In this document: positions 49,054-60,100 of the stretch, in pieces
How positions within the stretch are numbered: position 1 is the stretch's first letter
How the letters are laid out: the number at the start of each line of letters is the position of its first letter
Origin: Psychrobacter sp. P11F6
GTDB lineage: Bacteria; Pseudomonadota; Gammaproteobacteria; Pseudomonadales; Moraxellaceae
Direction: 5' to 3'
DNA length: 64,000 bases
NCBI RefSeq assembly: GCF_001435295.1
Contig: NZ_CM003594.1
Span: 2,433,361 to 2,497,360, forward strand
Made by a program: the position numbers and the translations under genes
Notes under the pieces: model-generated
Told to the model about the DNA's origin: nothing
Database searches by the model: none
What the model saw: only the letters and a program-made list of their open reading frames with translations

Positions 49054-51358
49054 TATCTTGTCCTACATCATCTGGGTTATTGCGAACATCGGTGGCTAGC
49101 GAGGTATTAGAGGTATTGCTAATGACTTTAACTTTAGACTTACTCACCTTAATTGAGGTTTTATTTTTATTTTCTTGATCATCATTACCTTTTAGTTGTT
49201 TAAGCACTTGCTCTTTTGGTCCATCCATCACTATTTTCTGATTGTCCATGATAATAATACGATCGACCAATTGTAATAACGGCATCTTGTGAGTAGCTAC
49301 AATGAGAGTCGAGCCTTGTCCAAACTCTTTACTAAGCACATTGATACATTGCAACTCTTGACGGTTGTCCATCGATGCCGTCGGCTCATCCATCAATAAA
49401 ATCGTTGGCTTGGTCAGCAGTAAGCGAGTGAAAGCGACCAGTTGTTTTTGACCACCAGATAGCCCTTTACCACCCTCACTAATAGGTAGATCCAAACCAC
49501 TGGAGTGGCTAGCCACCAGCTTAATCAACCCCGTCTTTATTAGAGCTTCACGCATCACATCATCACTTGGCGCAGGTAGCCCAATCAATAGGTTTTCTCT
49601 TAGCGTGCCCTCAAACAGACGATGGTCTTGTTGTAAGTAGCCGATCTGTTCACTAAGAGACTCGCGGCTAATCTGTTGAATATCCAGTCCATCTAGCAGT
49701 ATTCGACCCTGCGTTGGGGCATATAACCCTGACAGTACTTTTAATAACGTCGACTTCCCTGAACCAATAGCGCCCAAAATTGCAATACGCTCGCCCGCTG
49801 TGATATATAGTTTATTAATGGCTAATGCTGGCTGCTCATTGTCTTGGTAATTAAAAGTCACTTTTTCTAAGTCAAAACTACCAGCAATATGACTGGGCGA
49901 CAAGGGATGCGCCACGCCATGATTGTCTTGTTGTAATGAAAAAAGCTGTTCGATATTCAGTTTTGCAGCTTTCGCATGTGAATGCTGTACCAGTAAATTG
50001 GGGATACTCATGACAGGTGCTAAGATACGCCCTCCTAAAATAGAACAGGCAATCAACCCGCCCATAGTCATATCACCTGACATCACTACGAACGATCCAA
50101 CAATAACAATGCCGACATAGCTTGTCTGCTGAACCATCTGTGACAGATAGCTTAAGTTGTCATTGGCATGCTTCATATCCAAATCATTTTTGGTCGTAAT
50201 ATTCATTACATCAAGCCAACGGGATAAAAACTTCCAATTACCCGAACCAGCCTTAATGGTTTCAATACCCTCGACTGTTTCAACCAAAATACCGGTTTTA
50301 CGATAAGAGGCTGAGGCACCAACGGCCGCGATACTATCAATTTTTTTGCGTGCAGCAAACCCCAATGCAATAGCAATAATCGCCGCTACAATAGGTACTA
50401 AAGCCACTAAAGGATTACCAATAACGATGATCAAGGCTACAAAAATGATTGCCATCGGAATATCGACCAATCCAAACAAAGTACTCGCTGTATAAAAACC
50501 ACGAACTTGCTCGTAACCCCGGAGCTGCGCGGCCATTGAACCCACCGACCCTGGCATTTGGTCAATCCGAACACTCAGAAGCCGCTGAAATACTTCTCGA
50601 GACAAGTGTTGATCAAGGTTGACCACTACTTTATCCATAATCTTTGAGCGCGCAAACTTCATAAATGTTTCAAATAAAATAACTAAACCGACACCACTTG
50701 CCAGAATGATTAAAGTGTATTCACTGCGAGTTGGAATGACTCGGTCATAGACCTGCATCGAAAATAGTGATACTGCTAACGCTAGCATATTAATCAAAAG
50801 TGATGCGACTACTGCTTCAATAACAATACCACGATAGTTTTTTAGATCTTTTTTAAGTATTTGATCAAATGATAACTGTTTGCGTTTGCTCGGCTCGCTT
50901 TCTAAGCGGATACGCAATAATTGTGTAAACGCATCACTTGGATGAACACTAATTTGCTCAGACTGACTAAACTGCCATAATCCTTGAGGGTTTTGTTGTT
51001 CAATGACCCCCCAACCTTGCGACGAATGTAATGCCAATAAGGGTAAAAAGGCAGCATCTGGCATCGGTAATGATTCTGGTAGCTGATCCACCCCTAACTG
51101 TTCTAGCACCTTTACAATGCTTGCCAGTGTCATTAGTTCTGTCTGCTGATGAAGCACCCCGTAAAGACGCAACTTATCAATGGGATAACCTTGCTGAGTG
51201 AGCAAAGTGTGCAGCGAGAAAGCCAATTGCTCAATCTCATTACTGACTTGCTCTTTCACCTGTTCATCAGTTTCAGGCGTCAAAAATTGCAAAGTAGAAT
51301 TTTCCATCAGCTCACTATCAGAGGCTTGGTCACTCGAAGCTGGAATAGGGTTATTCAT
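49046..51358 (-). CDS. Type I secretion ABC transporter (LapB-like, degenerate C39 domain)
   Basis: ATP-driven inner-membrane exporter. In 770 residues I see an N-terminal C39-like domain (about 30-170) without the catalytic cysteine, as in LapB/RTX exporters. A six-helix ABC membrane domain follows (starting IVIEAVVASLLINMLALAVSLFSMQVYDRVIPT), then a nucleotide-binding domain with Walker A GAIGSGKSTLL, Q-loop, signature LSGGQKQ, Walker B ILLMDEPTA and the switch His in ATHK. The last 60 residues are hydrophilic and rich in K, S and N, not typical of the family. It is the middle gene of the tolC-abc-hlyD unit, 93 bp after the channel gene. Confidence 0.93.
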   Translation of the reverse strand: MNNPIPASSDQASDSELMENSTLQFLTPETDEQVKEQVSNEIEQLAFSLHTLLTQQGYPIDKLRLYGVLHQQTELMTLASIVKVLEQLGVDQLPESLPMPDAAFLPLLALHSSQGWGVIEQQNPQGLWQFSQSEQISVHPSDAFTQLLRIRLESEPSKRKQLSFDQILKKDLKNYRGIVIEAVVASLLINMLALAVSLFSMQVYDRVIPTRSEYTLIILASGVGLVILFETFMKFARSKIMDKVVVNLDQHLSREVFQRLLSVRIDQMPGSVGSMAAQLRGYEQVRGFYTASTLFGLVDIPMAIIFVALIIVIGNPLVALVPIVAAIIAIALGFAARKKIDSIAAVGASASYRKTGILVETVEGIETIKAGSGNWKFLSRWLDVMNITTKNDLDMKHANDNLSYLSQMVQQTSYVGIVIVGSFVVMSGDMTMGGLIACSILGGRILAPVMSIPNLLVQHSHAKAAKLNIEQLFSLQQDNHGVAHPLSPSHIAGSFDLEKVTFNYQDNEQPALAINKLYITAGERIAILGAIGSGKSTLLKVLSGLYAPTQGRILLDGLDIQQISRESLSEQIGYLQQDHRLFEGTLRENLLIGLPAPSDDVMREALIKTGLIKLVASHSSGLDLPISEGGKGLSGGQKQLVAFTRLLLTKPTILLMDEPTASMDNRQELQCINVLSKEFGQGSTLIVATHKMPLLQLVDRIIIMDNQKIVMDGPKEQVLKQLKGNDDQENKNKTSIKVSKSKVKVISNTSNTSLATDVRNNPDDVGQDNE

Positions 51359-51451
51359 GATAAGTACATCCTACTGATTAACGGGTTTTTAGATAAACAA
51401 GTGCAAAAAATACAAGACAGCTTATTTATTCATAGAGGCTTTGCGATAGGC

Positions 51452-53008
51452 TCAAGGGCTCTCTATCAGCAAACCTGTATTGGAATCAATCATATCAGGG
51501 TCATTAGAGATGGTATTCAAAAACCCATCAGATGCATCTTTAATAGAGTAGGTCACCATCTCTTGATTTTTCATACCTACAGGTTGAATCACCGCTCTAT
51601 TGGATGTTTGCTGCGCAACATGCTGACCATTAAGCCATTTCTTTACGGGATCTATTGGGTGGAATATAGGTTCAGGCTGGCGACTTTGGTTAAACTGTTG
51701 CCATGACATCATGCCAAAATCAACTTGCAGTTTATAATAAGCAGCAATGATAGATGCTCGGGTGTCAACCAATTGTGCCTGATACTGGGAGTGCTCACGA
51801 ACCGCATTCAGCACCTCAAGCCAAGACTTACGACCAGCGATGAATTGACGACGGTATGAGCTGACTACAATCTGAGCACCTGCAACTGCTGCTATCAATG
51901 AGCGCTCTTGATCTTTAGCGCTGGCAAACTGTTGATATTGGGTTTGTATGGTCTCAAGTACCAAACGCCTAGAAGCCTCTTTTGATTGAACAAGACTATT
52001 GACACGTGATTCTGATGCTTTTGCAAGGGCTAAATTAGACAGCCCTGCCCCTGGATCATAACTGAGCCCTACTGAGAACTCTCCACCATTATCCTTATTT
52101 TTATCACTCTCATGATAATAGTCATACTCGTATTGTGCGTATATTGTCGGATAGCGAGAGGACTGCAAAGACTTCAGCCCTTGCTTGGCCGCCTCAACTT
52201 GATAACTCTCTTTTACCACAGTAGGATTATAAAAACTGGCTTGATCAAAGGCTAGCTTCTCAAAAGTTTGGGAATAACTTCTGGCGCGTGCAACCATTTC
52301 ACTTAAGTTTGGAACGGGTAGTTCTATCGCTGACACCTTACGACCGGTAATTTGCTCTAAACGAGCCATAGCGATACGTTGCTGCTCGACAGCAGACTGA
52401 TAGGAGTTTTGTTCTTGCAAAATACGGTTAGTCACCAAGTCCATCTCAATGCGAGCGGAGACTCCTTGGCTAACACGCCGTTGCATCATGGCTTCAAACT
52501 CAGCAAGCAACTGCAAATTGTCATAATAGACTTGTTGTTTTGATAAAGCCGTAATATAGCTTTGCCACGCCTCTATCGTCGTTTTAGCCACTTGGTTTTG
52601 TTGCTCGTAGACATATTCTGTCGCCGCTTTATCATCAAATATCGCTTGATTAACATTGGCGGTCAGCTTGCCTCCTGTCCATAATGACTGGCGGAGCTGA
52701 AACTGGGAGACCATGCCGTCATCACGATCATAACCTGATGAAAAAGTAGGAGCAGGCAACAAACTAAGCTTCGCTGCACTAATGCTTTCAGTAGTCGCCT
52801 GTTGCTCTGCTCTTGCTGAACCCACCATAGGGTGAGTTTGAATCGCTTGATTAATAAGTGCATCCATATGCGCATCAGCGCTTGCTAACGCAGCACTGGA
52901 TACCGTCATAAGTAGCAAACTTACATGTATACTATGGCGTATTTTTTTTATGATATAACACCTCTTAGGCAACATATTTTTTGACAAGTTATTTTGGTAA
53001 ACAGTCAT
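51452..53008 (-). CDS. Type I secretion outer membrane channel, TolC family (LapE/AggA-like)
   Basis: Forms the exit duct for the adhesin. The 518-residue precursor starts at an ATG with GAGG just upstream, has a basic N-terminus, a signal peptide core HVSLLLMTVSSAALASADA and then two OEP repeats: TGGKLTANVNQAIFDDKAATEYV and ITGRKVSAIELPVPNLSEM, later GLSYDPGAGLSNLALAKASESRV and FIAGRKSWLEVLNAVREHSQYQAQL, the type I-secretion TolC pattern. A 75-residue C-terminal tail after SWQQFNQSRQPEPIFHP is unusual. A later start at MLPKRCYIIKK is also possible. Confidence 0.9.
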   Translation of the reverse strand: MTVYQNNLSKNMLPKRCYIIKKIRHSIHVSLLLMTVSSAALASADAHMDALINQAIQTHPMVGSARAEQQATTESISAAKLSLLPAPTFSSGYDRDDGMVSQFQLRQSLWTGGKLTANVNQAIFDDKAATEYVYEQQNQVAKTTIEAWQSYITALSKQQVYYDNLQLLAEFEAMMQRRVSQGVSARIEMDLVTNRILQEQNSYQSAVEQQRIAMARLEQITGRKVSAIELPVPNLSEMVARARSYSQTFEKLAFDQASFYNPTVVKESYQVEAAKQGLKSLQSSRYPTIYAQYEYDYYHESDKNKDNGGEFSVGLSYDPGAGLSNLALAKASESRVNSLVQSKEASRRLVLETIQTQYQQFASAKDQERSLIAAVAGAQIVVSSYRRQFIAGRKSWLEVLNAVREHSQYQAQLVDTRASIIAAYYKLQVDFGMMSWQQFNQSRQPEPIFHPIDPVKKWLNGQHVAQQTSNRAVIQPVGMKNQEMVTYSIKDASDGFLNTISNDPDMIDSNTGLLIESP

Positions 53009-53319
53009 CCAGTTACCTCAGTTTTATTTTGAGAGAATAAAAATTTTAGATGTTATATAGTAAGGTATGAAAATACTATCGTTAAATTTAGACATATTAA
53101 ATACACGCTTTGTCAAAGCCTTAACTCATGATTGTAAGACAACTAAATCTAAGCATAAATTTAAAAATATTTCCAACTAACTGCCAACATAGATTCTTTT
53201 TTTATATTGATAGTTGAATACTCGCAGACAGCTTTAATGATTATAATCGCTGAAAAGGCCCTGCTCGCACATCCACAAACTACGAGTATGATGTTTAATT
53301 AATGGATTAAAAACTAGTG
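53009..53319. promoter_or_regulatory. Divergent promoter region of the secretion operon and the small gene 53320
   Basis: About 310 bp, AT-rich, between divergent genes. It should contain promoters for both directions. No confident -35/-10 pair or operator stands out, and I see no RNA gene. Confidence 0.35.
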
Positions 53320-53982
53320 ATGCCTTCATTACCACCTATTTCAGCTAAAAAACAAAAAAACAGGAGCATGATAGCAATTGTGATGGCTATCATGCTCCAT
53401 ATTTTGATTGCAGTTATTGTCTATTTCAGTGTTTTTGATAAAAAAATTTCATCAACACTAGGGTCTGTATCAGATACTAATAGGCACCCTATATTAAAAG
53501 CTACAGAAGTAAAGCCACAAATATTACCTGCACTAATAGAAAACAAAAAGTCGCAAGCTCCCCAGTCTTCTGAACCGATAAGTAACTACGATACAACCAA
53601 TTCTTATAAAGTAGCAACTGATACTCAACGTAAATTAATAAATACAACTGTGGAGATAACCACTAAGGAAGCAATACCCGTAAATAACACTCAAAGCCAA
53701 GCACAAGAAAAAAAATCAGTAGTGAGTCCGATAGACGAATCATCTATAGGGTCAATACCTGACAATCAAAACAATCGTGCTGAGTATACGCTTAAGCAGA
53801 CCAAAGAATATGAAGCTCTAGATGCTGAGATCGATAAAGACAATGAACAGCTCTCAAAGTTGATCATTGAAGTCAAAAAGCATAATCAAAGTCAAATTCA
53901 ACAACATCAGCTTCCTAGTGGCAATATTAATAATCAACCAACAGTTGAGTACGGTTACCCTATTACTCCCATCACCCCTTAA
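53320..53982 (+). CDS. Unknown single-pass membrane protein with a TonB-like N-terminus
   Basis: Encodes 220 residues from the ATG at 53320 (a GTG lies directly before). After a short basic N-terminus comes one membrane segment, MIAIVMAIMLHILIAVIVYF, with a histidine inside the membrane as in TonB. The rest is a hydrophilic, probably unstructured periplasmic tail rich in N, Q, S, T, K and P, with a short helical part (LKQTKEYEALDAEIDKDNEQ). No TonB C-terminal domain is present; it ends YGYPITPITP. It is opposite in strand to the adhesin and its exporter and lies between them. Function unknown. Confidence 0.6.
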   Translation: MPSLPPISAKKQKNRSMIAIVMAIMLHILIAVIVYFSVFDKKISSTLGSVSDTNRHPILKATEVKPQILPALIENKKSQAPQSSEPISNYDTTNSYKVATDTQRKLINTTVEITTKEAIPVNNTQSQAQEKKSVVSPIDESSIGSIPDNQNNRAEYTLKQTKEYEALDAEIDKDNEQLSKLIIEVKKHNQSQIQQHQLPSGNINNQPTVEYGYPITPITP

Positions 53983-54037
53983 CTGCCAAAAAAAGAACTC
54001 GGCTGTTGAGGCTTCAAACGCAGATAGATAAAAGTTT

Positions 54038-54091
54038 GCATCATTCACACTAAAAGCCTTGATTATCTAAAGCTTTTAGTGTGAATGATGC
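54038..54091. repeat. Long perfect inverted repeat after the small gene
   Basis: A 20-bp arm beginning GCATCATTCACACTAAAAGC (54038-54057) is exactly complementary to 54072-54091 with a 14-nt loop. No T run follows. It could be a strong RNA hairpin that ends or protects transcripts from the convergent genes. Confidence 0.7.
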
Positions 54092-54113
54092 CATATTAAT
54101 GCAAGAATTAATA

Positions 54114-54147
54114 ATATAAGGTGCGCTTTGATAGCCGCACCTTATAT
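54114..54147. terminator. Second hairpin, probable terminator of the adhesin gene
   Basis: ATATAAGGTGCG (54114-54125) pairs perfectly with CGCACCTTATAT (54136-54147), 10-nt loop. It lies 26 bp after the adhesin stop on the minus strand; the downstream tract is T-rich but not a clean T run. Confidence 0.5.
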
Positions 54148-54173
54148 CCATATTTTCAAGTTTCAGTCATCGT

Positions 54174-57100
54174 TTATAAAATCGTAATGTCGGTCTGAAT
54201 CAATAACTCATGAGTGCCATTGGTATCAGAGAAGCTATAGACATTGTAACTATTGCCCCCTTGAGTAGTAGTACCGCTGTTCGTCCAATCGTTACCAGTT
54301 AGACTCACGCTATCAGCACTATCACCGTTGATAACCAAGCCTTTATTGCTCATCACCGTGTCATTGATTATATCTAGCACATCACTGGTACTAAGGTTGG
54401 TCAGCGTCTGCGCACCGTTACCGGTCATATCGATGGTTTCAATACTCTCAAATACAGTCGCATCAAAGCTGCTAAAGTCGATACTGGTATCAGCAACGTT
54501 AATGAGGAGCGTATCATTACCAGCACCACCATCCATTAAGGCGTTATCTACAGAGAATACAATTTTATCGTTACCTGCACCACCTTTCAGCGTATTGACA
54601 CCAGTGCCACCATCGATTAAGTCATTACCGCTACCTCCAATCAAGATATCATCACCAGCGCCGCCTTTATAATTCACAGCTACAGACTGTCCAGAGGCAT
54701 CAACGATATCATTCTCTGCTGTACCTACAAAGGTTTTGCTAAAAGCAATATCGACAGATATAGACGGTAATTCACCATTGTTATCTGTATAAACGCCAGA
54801 CGTATCCGTCATAGCCCCTACGGTATCGGTAGTACTAAGAGCGAAGTCCAGATCGCCTTTTAGTGGTACAGAAGACTGAATTTGTAAATCATTGATTTGC
54901 TCAGGGGTGATACCAGTTATGGTATAGCTGTTAGCGGCATCATCCCACACGGCAGTCAACATTTCACCTGTACTTTTTACTCTAAAGCGTAAGACATCAT
55001 CGGTCAAGCTAACGCCATTATCAGTGATGGCTATATTAACAGTCTCACTACCATCCGTGTCTTGCATAACTGCGTTTAGATTAAGTGTGGTCCACTTACC
55101 CTGATTACCGAGGATAGTAGAAGGATTAGCTGTTACCCCATCAGCGACTGGCGTCACATCGAGATCAATCACTAGAGGATCACTGATCATACCGCTGTCA
55201 TTAACCACCTTCATCTCGATCCCTGTTACTTTATCGCTGCTATTTTCAGGTGGCATAATGAATATATTAGGCGTTTCACCCGCTGCGCCACTGTTAATAT
55301 TATTCAGTTTAGAGGTGTCGATAGACCATGAGTTATTACCACCAGAATTACCATTATTGCTTGCCAACACTGTATCACCATTAGTATCAGTATAATAAAC
55401 TAGATAGCCATTAGGGATATTGTCTAAGGTAATAGCGCTTGCCATATCACCTTCATCGATATTGGAGATTTTATAATCGATAGCAATCATGCTATCTTCG
55501 TCACCAATAGCTGTGGCTATTGACTCACCACTATTACTAGTGATATCTAGATTATCCGGCTGCGCTGAGACTTCAACGGTATATTCATGCTCATAGGTTA
55601 GCGTACCACTGTCATATCCTGCCTCATCTGTCGTTTCTTTGTGAGCAGCTTTTACGGTGATAGTGGCATTACCATCGGCGTTTTCGGCAGGCGTATATTT
55701 GACCGTAACGCTATCAGGAGAGTTAGTACCAACCTCTAGCTCATAGTAAGTGCCAGCAGGAATATCACCGACTTCGTTATCATTCAATACCACCTCGTTT
55801 AGGGGATTACCATTGGCATCAGTCAGCACTCCAGCAGGACCAGTACCTGTCAATAAACTAGATTCATCTACTTGAATATAGAGCTTGCCATTGATTAGTA
55901 GGACGTAATCACCATCAGCACTGTTTTTTAGGTTGATATTGATATCGATGCTAGTATCTTCATCCGTTGCCACCGTGGTTGATTTGCCATCAGCATCCAT
56001 AGGATCAGTAACTGGCTTGATTTCGACATTGACGTCACTGACCTGCTCCCTTTCCTCGCCACCATCTTTATCCAAGACGGTAAAGTTGGCATTAAAGGTA
56101 AAATCTTGGGTGCCATCTGTCACGTTGGTACTAAAGTCTTTCGGCGGAGTCACTGTCACTCCATTAAGTGCTGCTTCTGGATTAAGATTACTAGCATCAT
56201 TCACGCTAATAATCCATTTACCACCAATCTGCTGCACACTCACCGCTGGATTGGTACTCTCTAATACAGTATCTGTTGGCAAATCAGTCAATGAGAAAGT
56301 ATAGGAGTCGACAGTATCAGCGGTCGCAGGGTTCAGAGTCGCATCTAATATATCGCCAAGAGTGAAACCAGTATCCTCTAATTGTGCTGGTATTTCTACC
56401 TTACTAGTAAAGCTATCTATTAAGTCAGGCTTGACAGGCGCATCACCCCCGCCCGTTCTGTCTAAGGTAATCTCAAAGTTCCCCTCTACACGCGCTTCGC
56501 TACCGTCACTACCTTGACCATTAATATCCTGCGTAATACCCGTCACTTTAATATTGAAAGAACCTTTAGGTATATTGACCGTGCTGTCATTACGCTCAAG
56601 CACTAACTCATAAGTCGGCGCCATAGTAATGATGACTGGGTCATTGGGCACATCAACGTACCAGATACCATCTGATAAGATACCACCCACTACATTCAGA
56701 CCCTCTGGAACATCAGTAACTTCTAGGCGAGTAAAGCTCTCTGAGCCATCTTGGTCAGGTGACGATAGTGATACGGTGACAGAAGCAGTATTATCCGTAC
56801 CGCTATTATTAATAGTGTCATCTGTCACATCCAAGGTCATGCTTGGTGCATCAGTGACCGCTTGGAAGGTCACATCTACCACTGCACTGCCTGTGTTAGA
56901 TGTGCTAATCTCTGAACCATCAGTCAGTTCAGTGGTGTCAGTATAAGTGTAGTCAAATTCTATACTGACATCATCATCGCTATGGCGTTTATCGTCATCG
57001 TACATAATTTCGATTGTTTGATCGGGCGTAAATTTCAAAGTTGGTGGTGGATTAGTCGTTAAGTCCACTTCAATACCGTCGACACGTAAAATGACGTCTT

Positions 57101-60100
57101 TAGCCATTAGATCAGTTACTGATAGTGTGATACTCTCAAGTGATTCTGTTCCTGTCGCTGAGTCACCCTTATCTGTCGTTGTAAAGGCCGATTCAAAGTC
57201 CATGTTCGCCCATAGATCTTCAGTAGCAACGACTTGAGGATCATTCATATTGCCATCAGCAGCATCAGGGGTCACTAGAATAGAAACGTCTTTACCATCA
57301 TGAGTCACACTGTCACCAGATACTGTCTCTGTCGTGGTACCCGTGATCGTAAAGTTAATTTCACCAGCGAAGTTATCTGGTGTCTTTAATTGTGCAGTAT
57401 TATTCTGTAGCGCCTCTAGGGTCACTGACCATACTCGATCAGAACCACTGCCACCTAAGAAGGTAACCCCTGCACCAGTTAAGTTGAAACCAGTAGGTAA
57501 GTTTTCAACTCGATACACTATCTGCTCAACAGCTGGGCTATCACCATCATATGCCTCGATATCCGCAACAGTAGCAAATAGGCTGGATAAGGCAATCTGA
57601 TGGTTGCCCGTACTATCTAGCGTTGCCTCGTCAGTGACATAAGTATAGTCCTTACCATTGATAAGAGCTGTGCCGGTTGCCAATTTGTCATTTATTATCA
57701 GATCTGCCTTGCCAATGACCTTAACAGGTAGGTTGAGCATAGGACTTGCAGCACCGGTAGTTCCACCCTCTTGACTTACTGCCTGTACTTTTAGATTTAC
57801 CGTACCGCTGAAGTTCTCGGCAGGCACAAAGTACAACCCAGTTACGCTATTATTGTAATCTTCAATCACTACCGTACCACCAGTAGTATCAAGTAAGAGT
57901 GTATCACCGTCTTTATTGGTGTAATAAAGCTGCCCATCTGCTGGTATCTCTGAGATGGTCACATCATAAGTCTCAGACCCGTCGTTATCACGCGAGCTTG
58001 GGCGGATATTGAGTACAATGCCGTCGGTAGGAATGACGTCAGTTGTCATGTCCGCAGCAGTATCACGATTATTACCACCGTTTATCGCCTGATCTTCGAC
58101 CCCTTCGGCAGGATCAACAGCTAAAGTGGCTGGGTCGGCTACGCCTTTAACTTCAAAGGTTAAGTAACTTTCGCCACTGATGGCTTCATCTTTTGCGCCA
58201 CCATCTTCGTCAACATCAACCGTTTTTGCCTCAACTTTTACTGCTGTCTCAGCACCACTGGTAAGGTTATAGTCGCTATAGTCTTGCGGCGGGGTCACTG
58301 TAACTGTATCTAAATACTCCATCGGGATATCGACACCGTTGCCGTTATCAGTCAGGCTAACTAAACCATTGCCGTCATTATAAGTAAATACCGCACCTTC
58401 AACTGAAGTGAAGCCGCTGTCACTCTTATTACCAAATGTCATATGAGCGAAAGTTTGTTCAGAGGTGTCCTGATTATTCCAATAGCCTTTTAGGTCAAAC
58501 CCATCACTATTAAGATCAAATGCTGCATCTTCATTAGCGTTGGCTGCGTAAGTATGACTTGAATTGATGGTAAGGTCATCTATGGCATCACTATCACTAC
58601 GTCCTCCAACGACTTCAGCAACAGGCGTTACGACTACCGTTTGCGTTAAATTTTGACTACCTGTTGCTGGTAAACCAATACCACCATCATCATCCAGATC
58701 TACCGTAGTTACTGTGAAGGTAAAATCAGCATCTTTGGATGAGTGTGCAGGCGGTGTAATAGAGAAGTCTTCCAAATAAGCATCTAAATCAGCATTATCT
58801 GCCGGCGTAATACCACTGATAATAATCGGTGTCCCGCCACTGCTACCTACTGTCGTTGTCCCTGCACTGTCCTTATAAGTCCAGCCTTCAGGCAAAACAA
58901 ACTCTATCGTTGTAATGGTTTCTGGTAATAGACCGTTATTATCTTGTTTGTTGTCTTGCACGGTAAAGCCAAATTTATCAAGGGTGACAACTGTGTCTTC
59001 TTTGGTTTCAACACCTTTATTAACAAGCTCAACTTGACCAGCTACTGGGGTGACGGTTAGGTCTACTTTGACGGTACCGATAAGATCTACAGATGTATTT
59101 TTAATAGCCGAATCAGGGTCATGGTCCTGAGTATATAGCGATATTTCTACACCATTCATATCTAGGGAATCAAACTTCCCAGTCTGAATAGTGATTTTAG
59201 GCTCTGAGTTACCACTGACTACAAAATCAGTAGAAGTTAAGCCAGCATTAATACCGATCAATACCTGACCATTCTTATCGGCGATAAATGGGGGAAGCGG
59301 CTCAGAGCTGCCAGCAGGTGTGAAATTAATAATGGCGCCAGGGACTAGACCTGTAATCACAAAGCCATAAGTCTCAGCATCGCCTTTAGCGGCATTACCT
59401 ACTAAATCTCCAAATGTTGTGGTTATTGGTAACTCAATAGATTCACCTTCTTTAAGAGTTACGGTTAAAGTATCCCCAATAACTTCACTTTGATCATAAC
59501 CAAACTTACTATCATCATCTCCAGCGTCATGAGGATTATCTGGATCATTAGGGTCGTTTTTATCTACGCTATCAGTGACGGCTTGGACATCAACCTCAAT
59601 TTTAACTGTGCTAGTTGCACCCGCCACATCAACACCACCTACCTGTGCAATATTGCCGTTACTATCCATTTCATACTCAGTAACTGACATATCAAAAGAT
59701 ATATTAGTAGCATCGTTTGCAGGTGGTGTGAGGGTTATTCCTTCGAATTCAGCACTACTCATATTGACCGTAGGTGTGCCGTCAGCAACCAAAGACCCCG
59801 TATCAGTCAGCTGAATAACGATATTACCGTCTGCATTTGGAGTAAGAATATTACCTGAACCGTCTTTTAGCACTGCACCTGCTGGAATATCGGATAAAGT
59901 GATGTAACCAAGACGCTCAGGCGTATCATCGTTACTCGTAGAATCAAGATCAGTGTTATCGGTGATCGTAGGTACCGTTAAACCCAATGCGATAGTAGTA
60001 TCTTCATTAGTCTCAACTGAAACACCCTCTAATCCAGGCTTATCTGATACTGGGTTAACGGTGATGGTTAAAGTTTCAGTGCCTGTTTGTGGTGTTGTCG

